From Closterium sp. NIES-65 (Eukaryota; Streptophyta; Zygnematophyceae; Desmidiales; Closteriaceae): a stretch of 64,000 bases of DNA. Of the stretch, positions 53,001 to 62,844 are shown in pieces. The notes below the pieces were generated by a model. That model saw only the letters and a list, made by a program, of their open reading frames with translations. It searched no databases and was not told the DNA's origin. Within the stretch, counting starts at the first letter, position 1, and each line of letters begins with the position of its first letter. Location of the stretch: contig CANXME010002160.1 of NCBI GenBank assembly GCA_948144175.1, positions 1-64,000 of the forward strand, in the 5' to 3' direction. The position numbers were made by a program, and so were the translations under genes.

Positions 53001-54588
53001 CCCCCTGGGATGCAGACCCCTCTCCAGCCTGCCCCCCACCGTGCCACGCCAGCGCCGGCAGCTGCCACATAGATCTGTACACGTCCTTGCTCTCGTGCAG
53101 ATTCCAAAGCACCCGATTGCCCAGCTTCCCCTTATAAGTGCGAGCCCCATCCGTGTTGGTGTTCACCCCAGCCTTGCCAAGCTTACGGAGGGAGATGAGG
53201 TTGGCCTTCAGGTCGGGGACGAGGAGAACGTCGTGCAGCACCACCGGCTTGCCATCCGCTCCCTTAAACGCAGCTCGTCTTGCACCAGCCACCTTCAACA
53301 TGTGTCCAGAGGCAGAGCACACCTCATTAATCGGTGCAGCGCGTACGTCGTCCAGCAGGTCCTTGCGCGGCGTCATTGTCCAAGCAGCGCCTGTGTCCAA
53401 CACCCAATAGTCCAGGGGGTGCAGCTCTGCTCCAACCTTACCAGATGCGTCTCCTTGCTCCCCCTTGTCTCCCATATGGAAGAATTGGCCCGCGGTGCGC
53501 TCCTTCTTCTTCTCCGCACCGCCGTTGCCCTTCGGGTTGTTGTCGGACGAATCAGCGACCATGTTGGCGCCGTTTTTCTGGTTCCTCCGCGCGCCGCCAT
53601 CGTGGTGACGATTCTGGGGGGTCCATCCATCGGGTTTCTTATAGCACAAAAACCAGGGGTGCCCTTCCTTCTCACAATACCAGCAACTCCCTTTCATTTT
53701 GCCACTAGCTCCCGACTTGCCCCCACGTCCAGATTTCGCACCGCGACCCCAACCGGTACCTCCTTGTTGGTCATTGGAGTCGTCGTCTTTCTTTGCACCA
53801 CGTCCAGCACCACCGAAGCTACGTCCTTTGCCACGTCGGCTCCCTTGCATCTCGTAGCCGCTGCTGCCGTCGTCTCCACCCCTCAGTTGGCGGCGACGGA
53901 AGTCCTCCTCCAGAATCTTCGTCCGCACCCACTCGAGCGTCCACAAGCTCTGGTTCTGCGGCAGGCTCAATCCGCTCGTGAATTGAAGCCACGATTCCGG
54001 CAGCAGCGAGAGCATCTTCAGGCACTATGTCTGCTCCGGGTAGGTGATTCCCGCGGTCTCCAACTTCGCGTAGAGATCACGCATCTTGTCCAGGATGGGT
54101 TGTACCGGCTCTCCCTCGCTTAGGTGCAACGCGGACAGCTCCCTCTCCATCATGAGCGTCGCAGCGACGGAGGTAGGGGCGTGCAGCTCCTTCAACACCG
54201 TCCACGCCTTCGGACCGCACTCAACCTCCGGCAGCAGGTGCATGACGTGGTGACGCTGGTTCAGCTCCAAACTCTGCGACATCAAGTAGTAGCCAGCCGA
54301 GGCGCGCTCGTCCCAATCTTCCTGAAGGGCGGGGTCACTCGGTCTAGGCTCCTCCCCAATCATTAGTTTCAGCAATCCGATCTGACAGAAATAAAGTTGC
54401 ATTTTCCAGGCCCAATCATCATAGCCCTCACCATTGAACTTCTCGACGGTGAAGTTTTTCAGCACCTCCTTGATCAGCGAGCCCTGGCTTGTTCGCGCTC
54501 CCCTTGGCGCAGAAACGCCAGAATCATGGCTGCCGCTACGATCTTGGGCTGAAGATTCACCAGCTACCGCCGAGGTGTTCCCCGCCAT
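50008..54588 (-). CDS. C6 gag-pol polyprotein, one in-frame TAG
   Basis: 1,527 codons from the ATG at 54588 to the natural TAG at 50008, the same length as C1, with no frameshift. Gag (MAGNTSAVAGESS, capsid block VEKFNGEGYDDWAW), knuckle CWYCEKEGHPWFLC, protease WVLDTGAAW, GAG-pre-integrase, integrase with D, D and E (HMDLVGPLPV, RTDRGGEF, NGVAERANRT), RT FLVYVDDILLFSS, RNase H CDSKGALGMARN. The only break is TAG at 54025-54027 (residue 188, where C1 has Lys in EQTKCLKM). Open pol starts at 54015. This is the best candidate here for a recently active copy: one base separates it from a full reading frame. The proteins would package, copy and integrate the element. Confidence 0.92.
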
Positions 54589-54634
54589 AGCTACCTATAT
54601 CGAGGATCACTATAACGCAGCTCTGATACCAGCT

Positions 54635-55727
54635 TGTTGGTGTAAGGGCCTAATAGACTCAAGCTATTAAGACTTTATCACACTTAAAACCTCTCCTCGG
54701 GGTCACCTCCAAGGGTCCTTGGGTGCCTGGTACAAGACCAGCCCTTATCCTCGGGTCCGAGTTTGTAGAGAGAGGGATCAAGAGGGACTTAGTCAAAACA
54801 GCAAGAGTACCTTGAACGTGGCGCAGCGTATCGTGCAGACCATCGATCGGATTAAGCTGAGAATTTACTATATCGAAGCTCACTCTAAGAGCTTTAAAAT
54901 AAGCCAAGTTGCCTCGCGAAAAGTTCTGCCATTACGAAGTTATGGCTCGGACAGCGTTAGCCTAGCGTTGGAGTGCTAGCGTACTAGCGTTTACTCGGGT
55001 AGCATTCCGCCGTCGCACCGCGTAGAAACAAAATTCCAGGAAGGGAGGAATTCGCTTGAATCAATTTCACTATATTCAGGTACAAACAGAGAAGGAATAA
55101 ATAGCTCTAGCTAGCAAGGACCTTGGGAATCAACCTGGGAACAACCAGGGATGATCCCAAATAATTCCAAGCAACACAACCAACCTGGCTGGACAAAACA
55201 GCAGGTGGTAGGTTGGTGAACAACCTCTGGTTCTGTTTTTCCAACCTGGAAAAACAACAACGAGGTTCAGGTCCTAAAAACAGAACCTTTTTTGTCTTTG
55301 CCCAACCAGCCAAATGCTGGTTCCGGTGGTTTCCCCTGGCCCTGTAGCATGCAGATACAGACAAACAACATCCAACCTTCACCTAAATTGTACCCCTATA
55401 GTGCCTGCCCTGATACACTATAGTCAACCAAACAAAACAGTACAATTTCGAGTTGGATAGAACTGAATCTGCGCAATCAAGTAAGTTGAACCGCAAAGCT
55501 TCCATCTTGGGTTCCTTTGCGAGCTCGTCCTTTCTGCTTGTACTGTTCATAGCGCGTACAATGTTATGCCGAAGCGCACATTGTGCGAGTACCTTCAAAC
55601 GCTTCAAGCGAAAATTGCGAAAGCAAACAAACACACGAACATACCATTCACGCGCAAATGCATTCGCACACGCATACTCGTACAAACAGATGGCAGGATG
55701 TCGTGCAATGTGAATTTGCACCCAACA
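54635..55727 (-). repeat. Middle C LTR (C6 5' LTR joined to C7)
   Basis: 1,093 bp. Its left side meets the C6 PBS and gag leader, so it is C6's 5' LTR. Its right side is fused directly to C7 protease-region sequence, so it also replaces C7's 3' LTR. Confidence 0.9.
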
Positions 55728-56903
55728 GTCCAGGGGGTGCAGCTCTGCTCCGACCTTAGCAGATGCGTCTCCTTGCTCCCCCTTGTCTCCCATATGGAAG
55801 AATTGGCCCGCGGTGCGCTCCTTCTTCTCCGCACCGCTGTTGCCCTTCGGGTTGTTGTCGGACGAATCAGCGACCATGTTGGCGCCGTTTTTCTGGTTCC
55901 TCCGCGCGCCGCCATCCTGGTGACGATTCTGGGGGGTCCATCTATCGGGTTTCTTATAGCACAAAAACCAGGGGTGCCCTTCCTTCTCACAATACCAGCA
56001 ACTCCCTTTCATTTTGCCACCAGCACCCGACTTGCCCCCACGTCCAGATTTCGCACCGCGACCCCAACCGGTACCTCCTTGTTGGTCGTTGGAGTCGTCG
56101 TCTTTCTTTGCACCGCGTCCAGCACCACCGAAGCCACGTCCTTTGCCACGTCGGCTCCCTTGCATCCCGTAGCCGCTGCTGCCGTCGTCTCCACCCCTCA
56201 GTTGGCGGCGACGGAAGTCCTCCTCCAGAATCTTCGTCCGCACCCACTCGAGCGTCCACAAGCTCTGGTTCTGCGGCAGGCTCAATCCGCTCGTGAATTG
56301 AAGCCACGATTCCGGCAGCAGCGAGAGCATCTTCAGGCACTTGGTCTGCTCCGGGTAGGTGATTCCCGCGATCGCCACCTTCGCGTAGAGATCACGCATC
56401 TTGTCCAGGATGGGTTGTACCGGCTCTCCCTCGCTTAGGCGCAACGCGGACAGCTCCCTCTCCATCATGAGCGTTGCAGCGACGGAGGTAGGGGCGTGCA
56501 GCTCCTTCAACACCGTCCACGCCTTCGGACCGCACTCAACCTCCAGCAGCAGGTGCATGACGTGGTGACGCTGGTTCAGCTCCAAACTCTGCGACATCAA
56601 GTAGTAGCCAGCCGAGGCGCGCTCGTCCCAATCTTCCTGAAGGGCGGGGTCACTCGGTCTAGGCTCCTCCCCAATGATTAGTTTCAGCAATCCGATCTGA
56701 CGGAAATAAAGTTGCATTTTCCAGGCCCAATCATCAAAGCCCTCACCATTGAACTTCTCGACGGTGAAGTTTTTCAGCACCTCCTTGATCAGCGAGCCCT
56801 GGCTTGTTCGCGCTCCCCTTGGCGCAGAAACACCAGAATCTTGGCTGCCGCTACGATCTTGGGCTGAAGATTCACCAGCTACCGCCGAGGTGTTCCCCGC
56901 CAT
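55383..56903 (-). CDS. C7 gag fused into LTR (506 aa frame)
   Basis: Full gag from 56903 (MAGNTSAVAGESS) through the capsid block, Gly/Arg-rich region and knuckle CWYCEKEGHPWFLC, to GAELHPLD at about 55731. There it passes straight into the LTR start and reads WVQIHIARHPA... for about 110 residues to a stop at 55383. The joint lies at TTGGGTG, present both in the protease start (DYWVLD) and in the LTR start (TGTTGGGTGC). All of protease, integrase, RT and RNase H is deleted. A gag-only copy such as this could be packaged in trans; that is inference. Confidence 0.85.
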   Translation of the reverse strand: MAGNTSAVAGESSAQDRSGSQDSGVSAPRGARTSQGSLIKEVLKNFTVEKFNGEGFDDWAWKMQLYFRQIGLLKLIIGEEPRPSDPALQEDWDERASAGYYLMSQSLELNQRHHVMHLLLEVECGPKAWTVLKELHAPTSVAATLMMERELSALRLSEGEPVQPILDKMRDLYAKVAIAGITYPEQTKCLKMLSLLPESWLQFTSGLSLPQNQSLWTLEWVRTKILEEDFRRRQLRGGDDGSSGYGMQGSRRGKGRGFGGAGRGAKKDDDSNDQQGGTGWGRGAKSGRGGKSGAGGKMKGSCWYCEKEGHPWFLCYKKPDRWTPQNRHQDGGARRNQKNGANMVADSSDNNPKGNSGAEKKERTAGQFFHMGDKGEQGDASAKVGAELHPLDCWVQIHIARHPAICLYEYACANAFAREWYVRVFVCFRNFRLKRLKVLAQCALRHNIVRAMNSTSRKDELAKEPKMEALRFNLLDCADSVLSNSKLYCFVWLTIVYQGRHYRGTI

Positions 56904-56949
56904 AGCTACCTATATCGAGGATCACAATAACGCAGCTCTGATACCAGCT

Positions 56950-58043
56950 TGTTGGTGTAAGGGCCTAATAAACTCAAGCTATTAAGACTTTATCACACTT
57001 AAAAACCTCTCCTCGGGGTCACCTCCAAGGGTCCTTGGGTGCCTGGTACAAGACCAGCCCCTATCCTCGGGTCCGAGTTTGTAGAGAGAGGGATCAAGAG
57101 GGACTTAGTCAAAACAACAAGAGTACCTTGAACGTCGCGCAGCGTATCGTGCAGACCGTAGATCGGATTAAGCTGAGAATTTACTATATCGAAGCTCACT
57201 CTAAGAGCTTTAAAATAAGCCAAGTTGCCTCGCGAAAAGTTTTGCCATTACGAAGTTATGGCTCGGACAGCGTTAGCCTAGCGTTGGAGTGCTAGCGTAC
57301 TAGCGTTGACTCGGGTAGCATTCCGCCGTCGCACCGCGTAGAAACGAAATTCCAGGAAGGGAGGAATTCGCTTGAATCAATTTCACTATATTCAGGTACA
57401 AACAGAGAAGGAATAAATAGCTCTAGCTAGCAAGGACCTTGGGAATCAACCTGGGAACAACCAGGGATGATCCCAAATAATTCCAAGCAACAGAACCAAC
57501 CTGGCTGGACAAAACAGCAGGTGGTAGGTTGGTGAACAACCTCTGGTTCTGTTTTTCCAACCTGGAAAAACAACAACCAGGTTCAGGTCCTAAAAACAGA
57601 ACCTGTTTTGTCTTTGCCCAACCAGCCAAATGCTGGTTCCGCTGGTTTCCCCTGGCCCTGTAGCATGCAGATACAGACAAACAACATCCAACCTTCACCT
57701 AAATTGTACCCCTATAGTGCCTGCCCTGCTACACTATAGTCAACCAAACAAAACAGTACAATTTCGAGTTGGATAGAACTGAATCTGCGCAATCAAGTAA
57801 GCCGAACCACAAAGCTTCCATCTTGGGTTCCTTTGCGAGCTCGTCCTTTCTGCTTGTACTGTTCATAGCGCGTACAATGTTATGTCGAAGCGCACATTGT
57901 GCGAGTACCTGCAAATGCTTCAAGCGAAAATTGCGAAAGCAAACAAACACACGAACATACCATTCACACGCAAATGCATTCGCACACGCATACTCGTACA
58001 AACAGACGGCAGGATGTCGTGCAATGTGAATTTGCACCCAACA
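56950..58043 (-). repeat. C7 5' LTR
   Basis: 1,094 bp, followed on the right by GTTCG, the outer target-site duplication. The PBS is on its left near 56936-56947 (minus strand). Confidence 0.9.
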
Positions 58044-58048
58044 GTTCG

Positions 58049-59560
58049 CCCAGGGAGGGGGAACCTCATCCACATATGTGCCTGTGGACTTCAAGGATGC
58101 CATCTCTGCGTCCATGGCTGTCTGCCACTAAGAAGAATACTCACCCGCGATCGCATAAGCGTAAGAGCGCGGGGTCGGGATGTTTGGTGCATCCGGGTCT
58201 CCCTCAGAGGCAAGCAGCATAGCCACGAGATGAGGCGCAGCGGCCGCAAGACACTCAAGGTCCTAGTTCCTGTCCTCAAGGACGTCCGTGCTAAGAGCAC
58301 ACTCACCCCCGACGGACGAAGGACAGACAGACTCAGACTCAGCAACAAGACTAGCAACGTAGTCTAGACGACAGGCAGCAGCAAAGTCAACAAGCTCAGC
58401 GACTAGGGCAGACGCAGCAGTGGACTCAAACGACGGGTCAATGACAACAATGGCTAACACACGCGTGACAGTAGGGTGCTCAGTACGAAATTGGTCAGAC
58501 TCGGGGTCCACAACGTCAAGCAGAGAGGACGCAGCAGGAGACAGCAGAGGAACACGCGGCAGAGGAGAGGAAGGACGACGGACTACAAGTTGGGTGCCGG
58601 GGACATCCGGCTAACGCTGACGAGGAACACGAAGGGAGACTGAGAACATGGCGCAGCGCAGAGTCAGGCGGTGGCTGAGACGGCGGAGATGGCGGAGCGA
58701 AGAACAGGCGTGGCTGTGCAGTGCCACCAGCACCAGCAACTCTAGCACCTCCAGCAGCTCCAGTACCCTCAGCAGCTCCAGCACCTCCAGCAGCTCCAGG
58801 ACCCTTAGCGCCAGCTCCTCCTGGACCTGCTCCACCAGCTGCAGCGCCCCCTGAACCGGCACTGCGAGTCCCAGGGTCTCTAGCCTTAGTGCCTCCAGCA
58901 GCAATACCCCCAGACCCAGGGTCTCCAAGAGTAGCACCCACAGACACAGCACCTCCAGCCCCAGCAGCTCCAGTACCTTTAGTACGAGCACCTCCGAGAC
59001 CAGCGACTCCAGCACCTCCAGGATACAAAGGACAAGCACCACTCCCAGCTTCAGTCACGTCAGCAAAAGTACCTCAAGCAGTAGAGCCCCGAGCTCCAGA
59101 AGCGCGACCCTGATGGCGACCGTACCAGTCGTGCAGCTGCTGTGAGGTGAGAGGCACACATGGACGAAGGCACCTACTCCAAGGAGACCGCGTAACAGCA
59201 GTCTCAGAACCCTCAGGCGTCGCACCCCCAGACTTTGCACCCCTAGGCTCCTCACACGCATGCTCAGCACCCCCAGACGCAGCACCCCTAGGCCCAGGAC
59301 CTCCATGCCTCTCACGCGCAGGCTCAGCACCTCCAGGCTCCGCACCGTCAGGCTCCTCACGCTCAGGCTCACTGCCCCCACACTCCGCACCCCCAGTCTC
59401 AGCACCTCCTGGGTCCTCACGCTCAGGCTCCGCACCCTTAGGCTCAGCACCCCCACGCTCCGCACCCCCAAGCTCCGCACCCCCAGGAACAGCACCACCC
59501 CCAGCAGGATCTGAGTCACCGGTGACCTCAACAGACGCAGGTACGAGAGGGTCTACCTAA
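58049..59560 (-). pseudogene. B5 integrase-RT linker and RT start
   Basis: Minus-strand blocks in order: repeats of about 10 residues with GAE/PGG-type composition, now shifted (59055-59531); a Gly/Ala-rich collagen-like stretch GAGGAG... ending QPRLFFAPPSPPSQPPPDS and VLSLPS (58516-59058); TVTRVLAIVVIDPSFESTAASALVAELVDFAAACRLDY (58263-58511); then LEC.AAA, DPDAPNIPTP and YSSQWQTAMDAEMAS up to the C array at 58049. At least three frameshifts. The low-complexity linker is a family trait, also present in B2 and B3. Confidence 0.7.
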
Positions 59561-60094
59561 GAGACACCTGAAGGAGCAGGACCTGGCGCGGGGAGGGGGT
59601 CTACCTGGGGAGGACCTGGGGCAAGAAAGATTGGCGGGGGGGGGGGGGGGGCGAGGGGCAGTGCGGTAGGGAAAGAGACATTAAAAGGGAACTGACTTGT
59701 CAAAGGTGACGTCCTGAGACGGAAAGACACGGCGCGAGGCGGGGTCGTAAAATTGCCAGCCAGGCGTGTCAGGGACAAAGCCAAGGAAGACGCAGGGAAT
59801 GGCCCGAGGGGTGAGCTTGTACGCGGTGGTATTGCGGACAAAGGCACGAGCACCCCAGACCCGGAAATGCGACGCATCGCCAACCTTCCCCGTCCACAGC
59901 AGTGTGGGGTAGGTCTCCGGCAAGGAGACACGGGGCCAGAGGTTGAGCTGATGCGCGGTGTACCGGACCGCAAACGGCCACATAAAATGGGGGGTAGCCG
60001 CATGGATCATGGAGGTACGAGCGACCTCCATGACTAAGCCAATGCGGCGCTCAGCAACCCCATTCTGCTGTGGAGAGGCCGAAAGCGTGAACGT
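59557..60094 (-). pseudogene. B5 integrase, C-terminal half
   Basis: After the in-frame TAG at 60095-60097 (Gln in B2) the frame continues TFTLSASPQQNGVAERRIG (catalytic Glu present) and, at 59681-60031, MEVARTSMIHAATPHFMWPFAVRY and GWQFYDPASRRVF. A frameshift in the G run at about 59637-59652 ends it. Confidence 0.75.
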
Positions 60095-61798
60095 CTAGCA
60101 GATGCCGTGCTCCGCACAGAAGGCTGCCAAGAGGTCTGAGGAAAACTCACCACCTCTGTCATAGTGCAGACGCAAGACAGGAATGTCCGACTGGAACCGC
60201 TCGCGGAGCTGGAGACGAACAGCGCGGATCCAGAGGATCAAAACATCAGGGACCTCCCCCTTGCGCTGCAAGGGAATGACCGTGGTGTAACGCGTGTAGT
60301 CATCGACGACCAGCAGGAAGTACCGCTCGTGGCCCTGTCCACAGACGCGGGCTGGGCCCCACACGTCCAGGTGGAGAGTCTGCAGTGGAGCCTCTGTGGG
60401 AGGGAACGAGGAGGAGCGAGGAGCGGCGTGCTGCCGCCCCTCGACGCAAGAAATGCAGGGTGGCGCAGGCGAGGGGGGGAGGGCAGGCAGAGACCTGGGA
60501 AGGCCAAAGACCAGGAAGCGAGAGTGCATGCTACGAAGGCGAGGCAGGGAGGGGTGACCAAGGCAGTGGTGCCACAGAAGAGTGTCGTGCGACAGCCGGC
60601 GACACTCACACTGGGTAGCTACCTGAGTAGACATGTACAGCGGGGGAGACAAAGAGGTGGAGCGCGACGCAGTGGTGAGGGTGTACATACTGGACCCAGG
60701 CGCACCTGTGAACGTGGCCAGTTGACGGCCGGTCCGGGAGCATGTGCTGATCGCCACACGCTGTCCTCCAGGAGTAAAGGTGTCAACCCAGTGATCCTGA
60801 AGGACGGCGTTGCTCACCAAGTTCGTAGAGAACAAGGGGAGGTGGAGACGAGACAGCTCACCATACGGGACCGCCAAACACGGAAGCACAGTGGAAGACC
60901 GTGCAAGCACTGGGCCCCCAGAGGGATCAGCCAGTGAGACAGGAACAGGTGCAGGGAGGGGAATGACTGTGGTGCTGTCGCGAAAGAAACAGCGGGAAGC
61001 ACCAGAGTCAAGTGTGAAGGTGTGCAAGGCCTGTGCGGACGCAGTACCAGGGGGAGCAGACTCACAAGCACCTAGTGCCACAGGCACTAAACCTTGGGCT
61101 ATATTGGGGTCAGGTGGCACACACAAGTAGCAGTCACCCTCAGCACTAACAATCAATGCATACATGGCAGCAAGAATAGCCTCATAGTCAAGATCAAAGA
61201 TAGGTACATCACGCCTAAGCAGGTCTGCCCAGTTGGGGAACTCAGTAGCATCAAGAAACTTGACACGCCAGGCGTCGCTAAGCCGAGCGAAGCAGCGGTA
61301 CTCAGTGTGAAACCCTGTGCGCTGGCGACCAGCGCGGGGACCTCTGCGAGTGATATAAGGGCAGCGACCAGGACCCCCAGACGCCCCACACCCGGCATAC
61401 CAGTCAAGAAGCTGCTGGGAAGTAGGGGTCTGGCGCTGACGCTGCTGCGGCTGCTGCTGCTGCTGCCCCTGGCCACCACTAGTGTCACCCAAGCCTCCAC
61501 CATCGCTGCCACTACCACTCCCCCCTCCGCCACCACCGCCACCGCCACCGCTCCCGGCACCACTATCGCCCCCACCACCACCTCCACCCCCACGACCACC
61601 CCCACCACCTCCACCTCCCCCGCCGCCTCCACCACTGCCCCCTCCACTGCCACGTCCGCCACCCCTGCCACCCTTGCCTCCCCTGGAGCGGCTGCGCTTC
61701 CCACTAGGAGCGGAAGCAGCTGCGACCTTCTCAGCACGAAGGAGGTCGACACTAGCAGTTGCGGAGGCGTAGGAGGGGGTAAGAGGGAGGGGGAGCAC
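60095..61798 (-). CDS. B5 gag C-terminus, protease and integrase N-terminal half (567 aa)
   Basis: Open from 61798. A Gly-rich run of more than 60 residues precedes a Gln-rich stretch, then SQQLLDWYAGCGASGGPGRCPYITRRGPRAG, RCFARLSDAWRVKFLDATEFPNW and YYLCVPPDPN-like gag. The protease site is FTLDSGASRCFF (about residue 275). GAG-pre-integrase is LLWHHCLGHPSLPRL. Integrase has LHLDVWGPARV (first Asp) and LRLHYDRGGEFSS (second Asp; Tyr replaces the usual Ser before it). It ends at a TAG inside the QTFT block. Upstream gag is in another frame. Confidence 0.8.
   Translation of the reverse strand: MLPLPLTPSYASATASVDLLRAEKVAAASAPSGKRSRSRGGKGGRGGGRGSGGGSGGGGGGGGGGGGGRGGGGGGGGDSGAGSGGGGGGGGGGSGSGSDGGGLGDTSGGQGQQQQQPQQRQRQTPTSQQLLDWYAGCGASGGPGRCPYITRRGPRAGRQRTGFHTEYRCFARLSDAWRVKFLDATEFPNWADLLRRDVPIFDLDYEAILAAMYALIVSAEGDCYLCVPPDPNIAQGLVPVALGACESAPPGTASAQALHTFTLDSGASRCFFRDSTTVIPLPAPVPVSLADPSGGPVLARSSTVLPCLAVPYGELSRLHLPLFSTNLVSNAVLQDHWVDTFTPGGQRVAISTCSRTGRQLATFTGAPGSSMYTLTTASRSTSLSPPLYMSTQVATQCECRRLSHDTLLWHHCLGHPSLPRLRSMHSRFLVFGLPRSLPALPPSPAPPCISCVEGRQHAAPRSSSFPPTEAPLQTLHLDVWGPARVCGQGHERYFLLVVDDYTRYTTVIPLQRKGEVPDVLILWIRAVRLQLRERFQSDIPVLRLHYDRGGEFSSDLLAAFCAEHGIC
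61482..61690. repeat. Gly-codon microsatellite in B5 gag
   Basis: Imperfect GGT/GGC/GGA codon repeats (CACCACCGCCACC on the plus strand) over about 200 bp, encoding the poly-Gly part of B gag. Confidence 0.7.
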
Positions 61799-61983
61799 CC
61801 CTCAAAGAGGGGAGAGCGAGGAGTACCACAAGCAGCACCTACAAGGAGGATGTTCTTCTCTCTTGCTAAGAGGTGCTTCTCGAAGTCGGCGACAGTGAGA
61901 GTGGTAGGGTCTAGGGCTAGGAAGTGGTCCCTGATGGAGCTAAGAGTGTCAGGGAGGCGGGTGACGAGGAAATAGGGGTGAAG
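61799..61983 (-). pseudogene. B5 gag core fragment
   Basis: Minus-strand frame with LHPYFLVTRLPDTLSSIRDHFLALDPTTLTVADFEKHLLAREKNILLVGAA, a helical copia gag segment. It is one base out of phase with the downstream frame at about 61795. The left part of gag is cut off by E2 at 61984. Confidence 0.7.
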
Positions 61984-62743
61984 TGTCAATGGGAGTTGTG
62001 TTTGGCCCCGTCCTCGCTTGGGCGGAGCCGACCGTGGAGCCACGAAATCGCGGGGGGCCGTAGAGCCATGAAATCGTGGGGGACCGTGGAGCCACGAAAT
62101 CGCGGGGGACCGTGGAGCCACGAAACAGCGGAGGACCGCGGTGGCCGCGAAACCGCGGGAGGACCGCGAAATACCCGATCAACCAAGATACCCGGGCGAC
62201 GTACGCGAAAGTCGCCGGGGATGTTGTCTGCGAGGACGACCTCAGGGGTGGTATCCCGAGGTCGACGTGGCTGGTGGGCGCCGTCACGGGCGGAGTGTCT
62301 ACGCTGGGCATGTGACGGGGAGTTGGGCGCCAACCAGCTGCACGCACTTGCGAAGCTGGTGCACCGTTGTCCCGCGGATGCAACGCTGTGCAGCCGACAT
62401 ACTGCAGCGTTGGCACACCGCGGATTTGCAACGTTGGCAAGCCGCGACTCTGCTCTGCTGGAGCGTAGTCGACCAAGTCGTGCTGGCACGCGGTCGACCG
62501 TGCTACGCTGGCAGTGGACCAGCAGCCTTGCTAGGTCTGATGTAGTCAGTGTTGCCAATGTTGATGAAATCATTCTGAACTTCTGTTGTGATGTTTTCCT
62601 AGAGAAACTCTTGCCAATTTTGCCCGTGAACTAGCAAGCAGTGTTAGCACTTGGAAACGACTAAGGAACAAACGAACACTACGATCACTATTGCCCCGTG
62701 CCTAGCCCGTAGTCTATCTCCCGTTGCACTAGTTATCTCTGCA
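61984..62743 (+). repeat. E2 5' LTR (760 bp)
   Basis: TGTCAATGGGAG ... TCTCTGCA. A minisatellite lies at 62035-62165: four to five units of about 26-30 bp like GGACCGTGGAGCCACGAAATCGCGG. A central block with CAACG.TG repeats (62380-62520) is shared with E1. Confidence 0.75.
62035..62165 (+). repeat. Minisatellite in E2 LTR
   Basis: Four to five imperfect units of GGACCGTGGAGCCACGAAATCGCGG, not present in the E1 LTR. Confidence 0.8.
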
Positions 62744-62757
62744 TGGTGCGGTGAGCG
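62744..62757 (+). promoter_or_regulatory. E2 primer binding site
   Basis: TGGTGCGGTGAGCG right after the LTR, one base different from E1. Confidence 0.6.
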
Positions 62758-62844
62758 TGGACGACACCGCGACGAAACCTTCGGTTTAGCTGACTTCTCA
62801 CTCACCTAGATTGTTCGTAGACCGGCAGCTGTGCGGTAGTCACT

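Larger units (their letters stand above)
48872..58043 (-). mobile_element. Tandem C array C6/C7: three LTRs, two bodies
   Basis: LTRs at 48872-49965, 54635-55727 and 56950-58043, all minus, enclose a complete body (C6, 49966-54634) and a deleted one (C7, 55728-56949). The flanks are GTTCG at 48867-48871 and GTTCG at 58044-58048, and B5 RT reads on across the gap. So the whole array occupies one target site and grew after, or during, a single insertion. Confidence 0.92.
58044..61983 (-). mobile_element. Copia element B5, 5' half (host of the nested insertions)
   Basis: On the minus strand from 61983: gag, protease, integrase, a very long linker and the start of RT; RT continues at 48871 and 45565. 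Interrupted by E2 in gag, C6/C7 in RT and the B-derivative array in RT. Its 5' LTR lies beyond E2, outside the window. Confidence 0.85.

Noticed and set aside
58263..58511. Independent small gene encoding a conserved Ala/Val/Glu-rich protein
   Set aside because: It lies between the B linker and RT in the expected frame and order, so it is a part of B5 pol.
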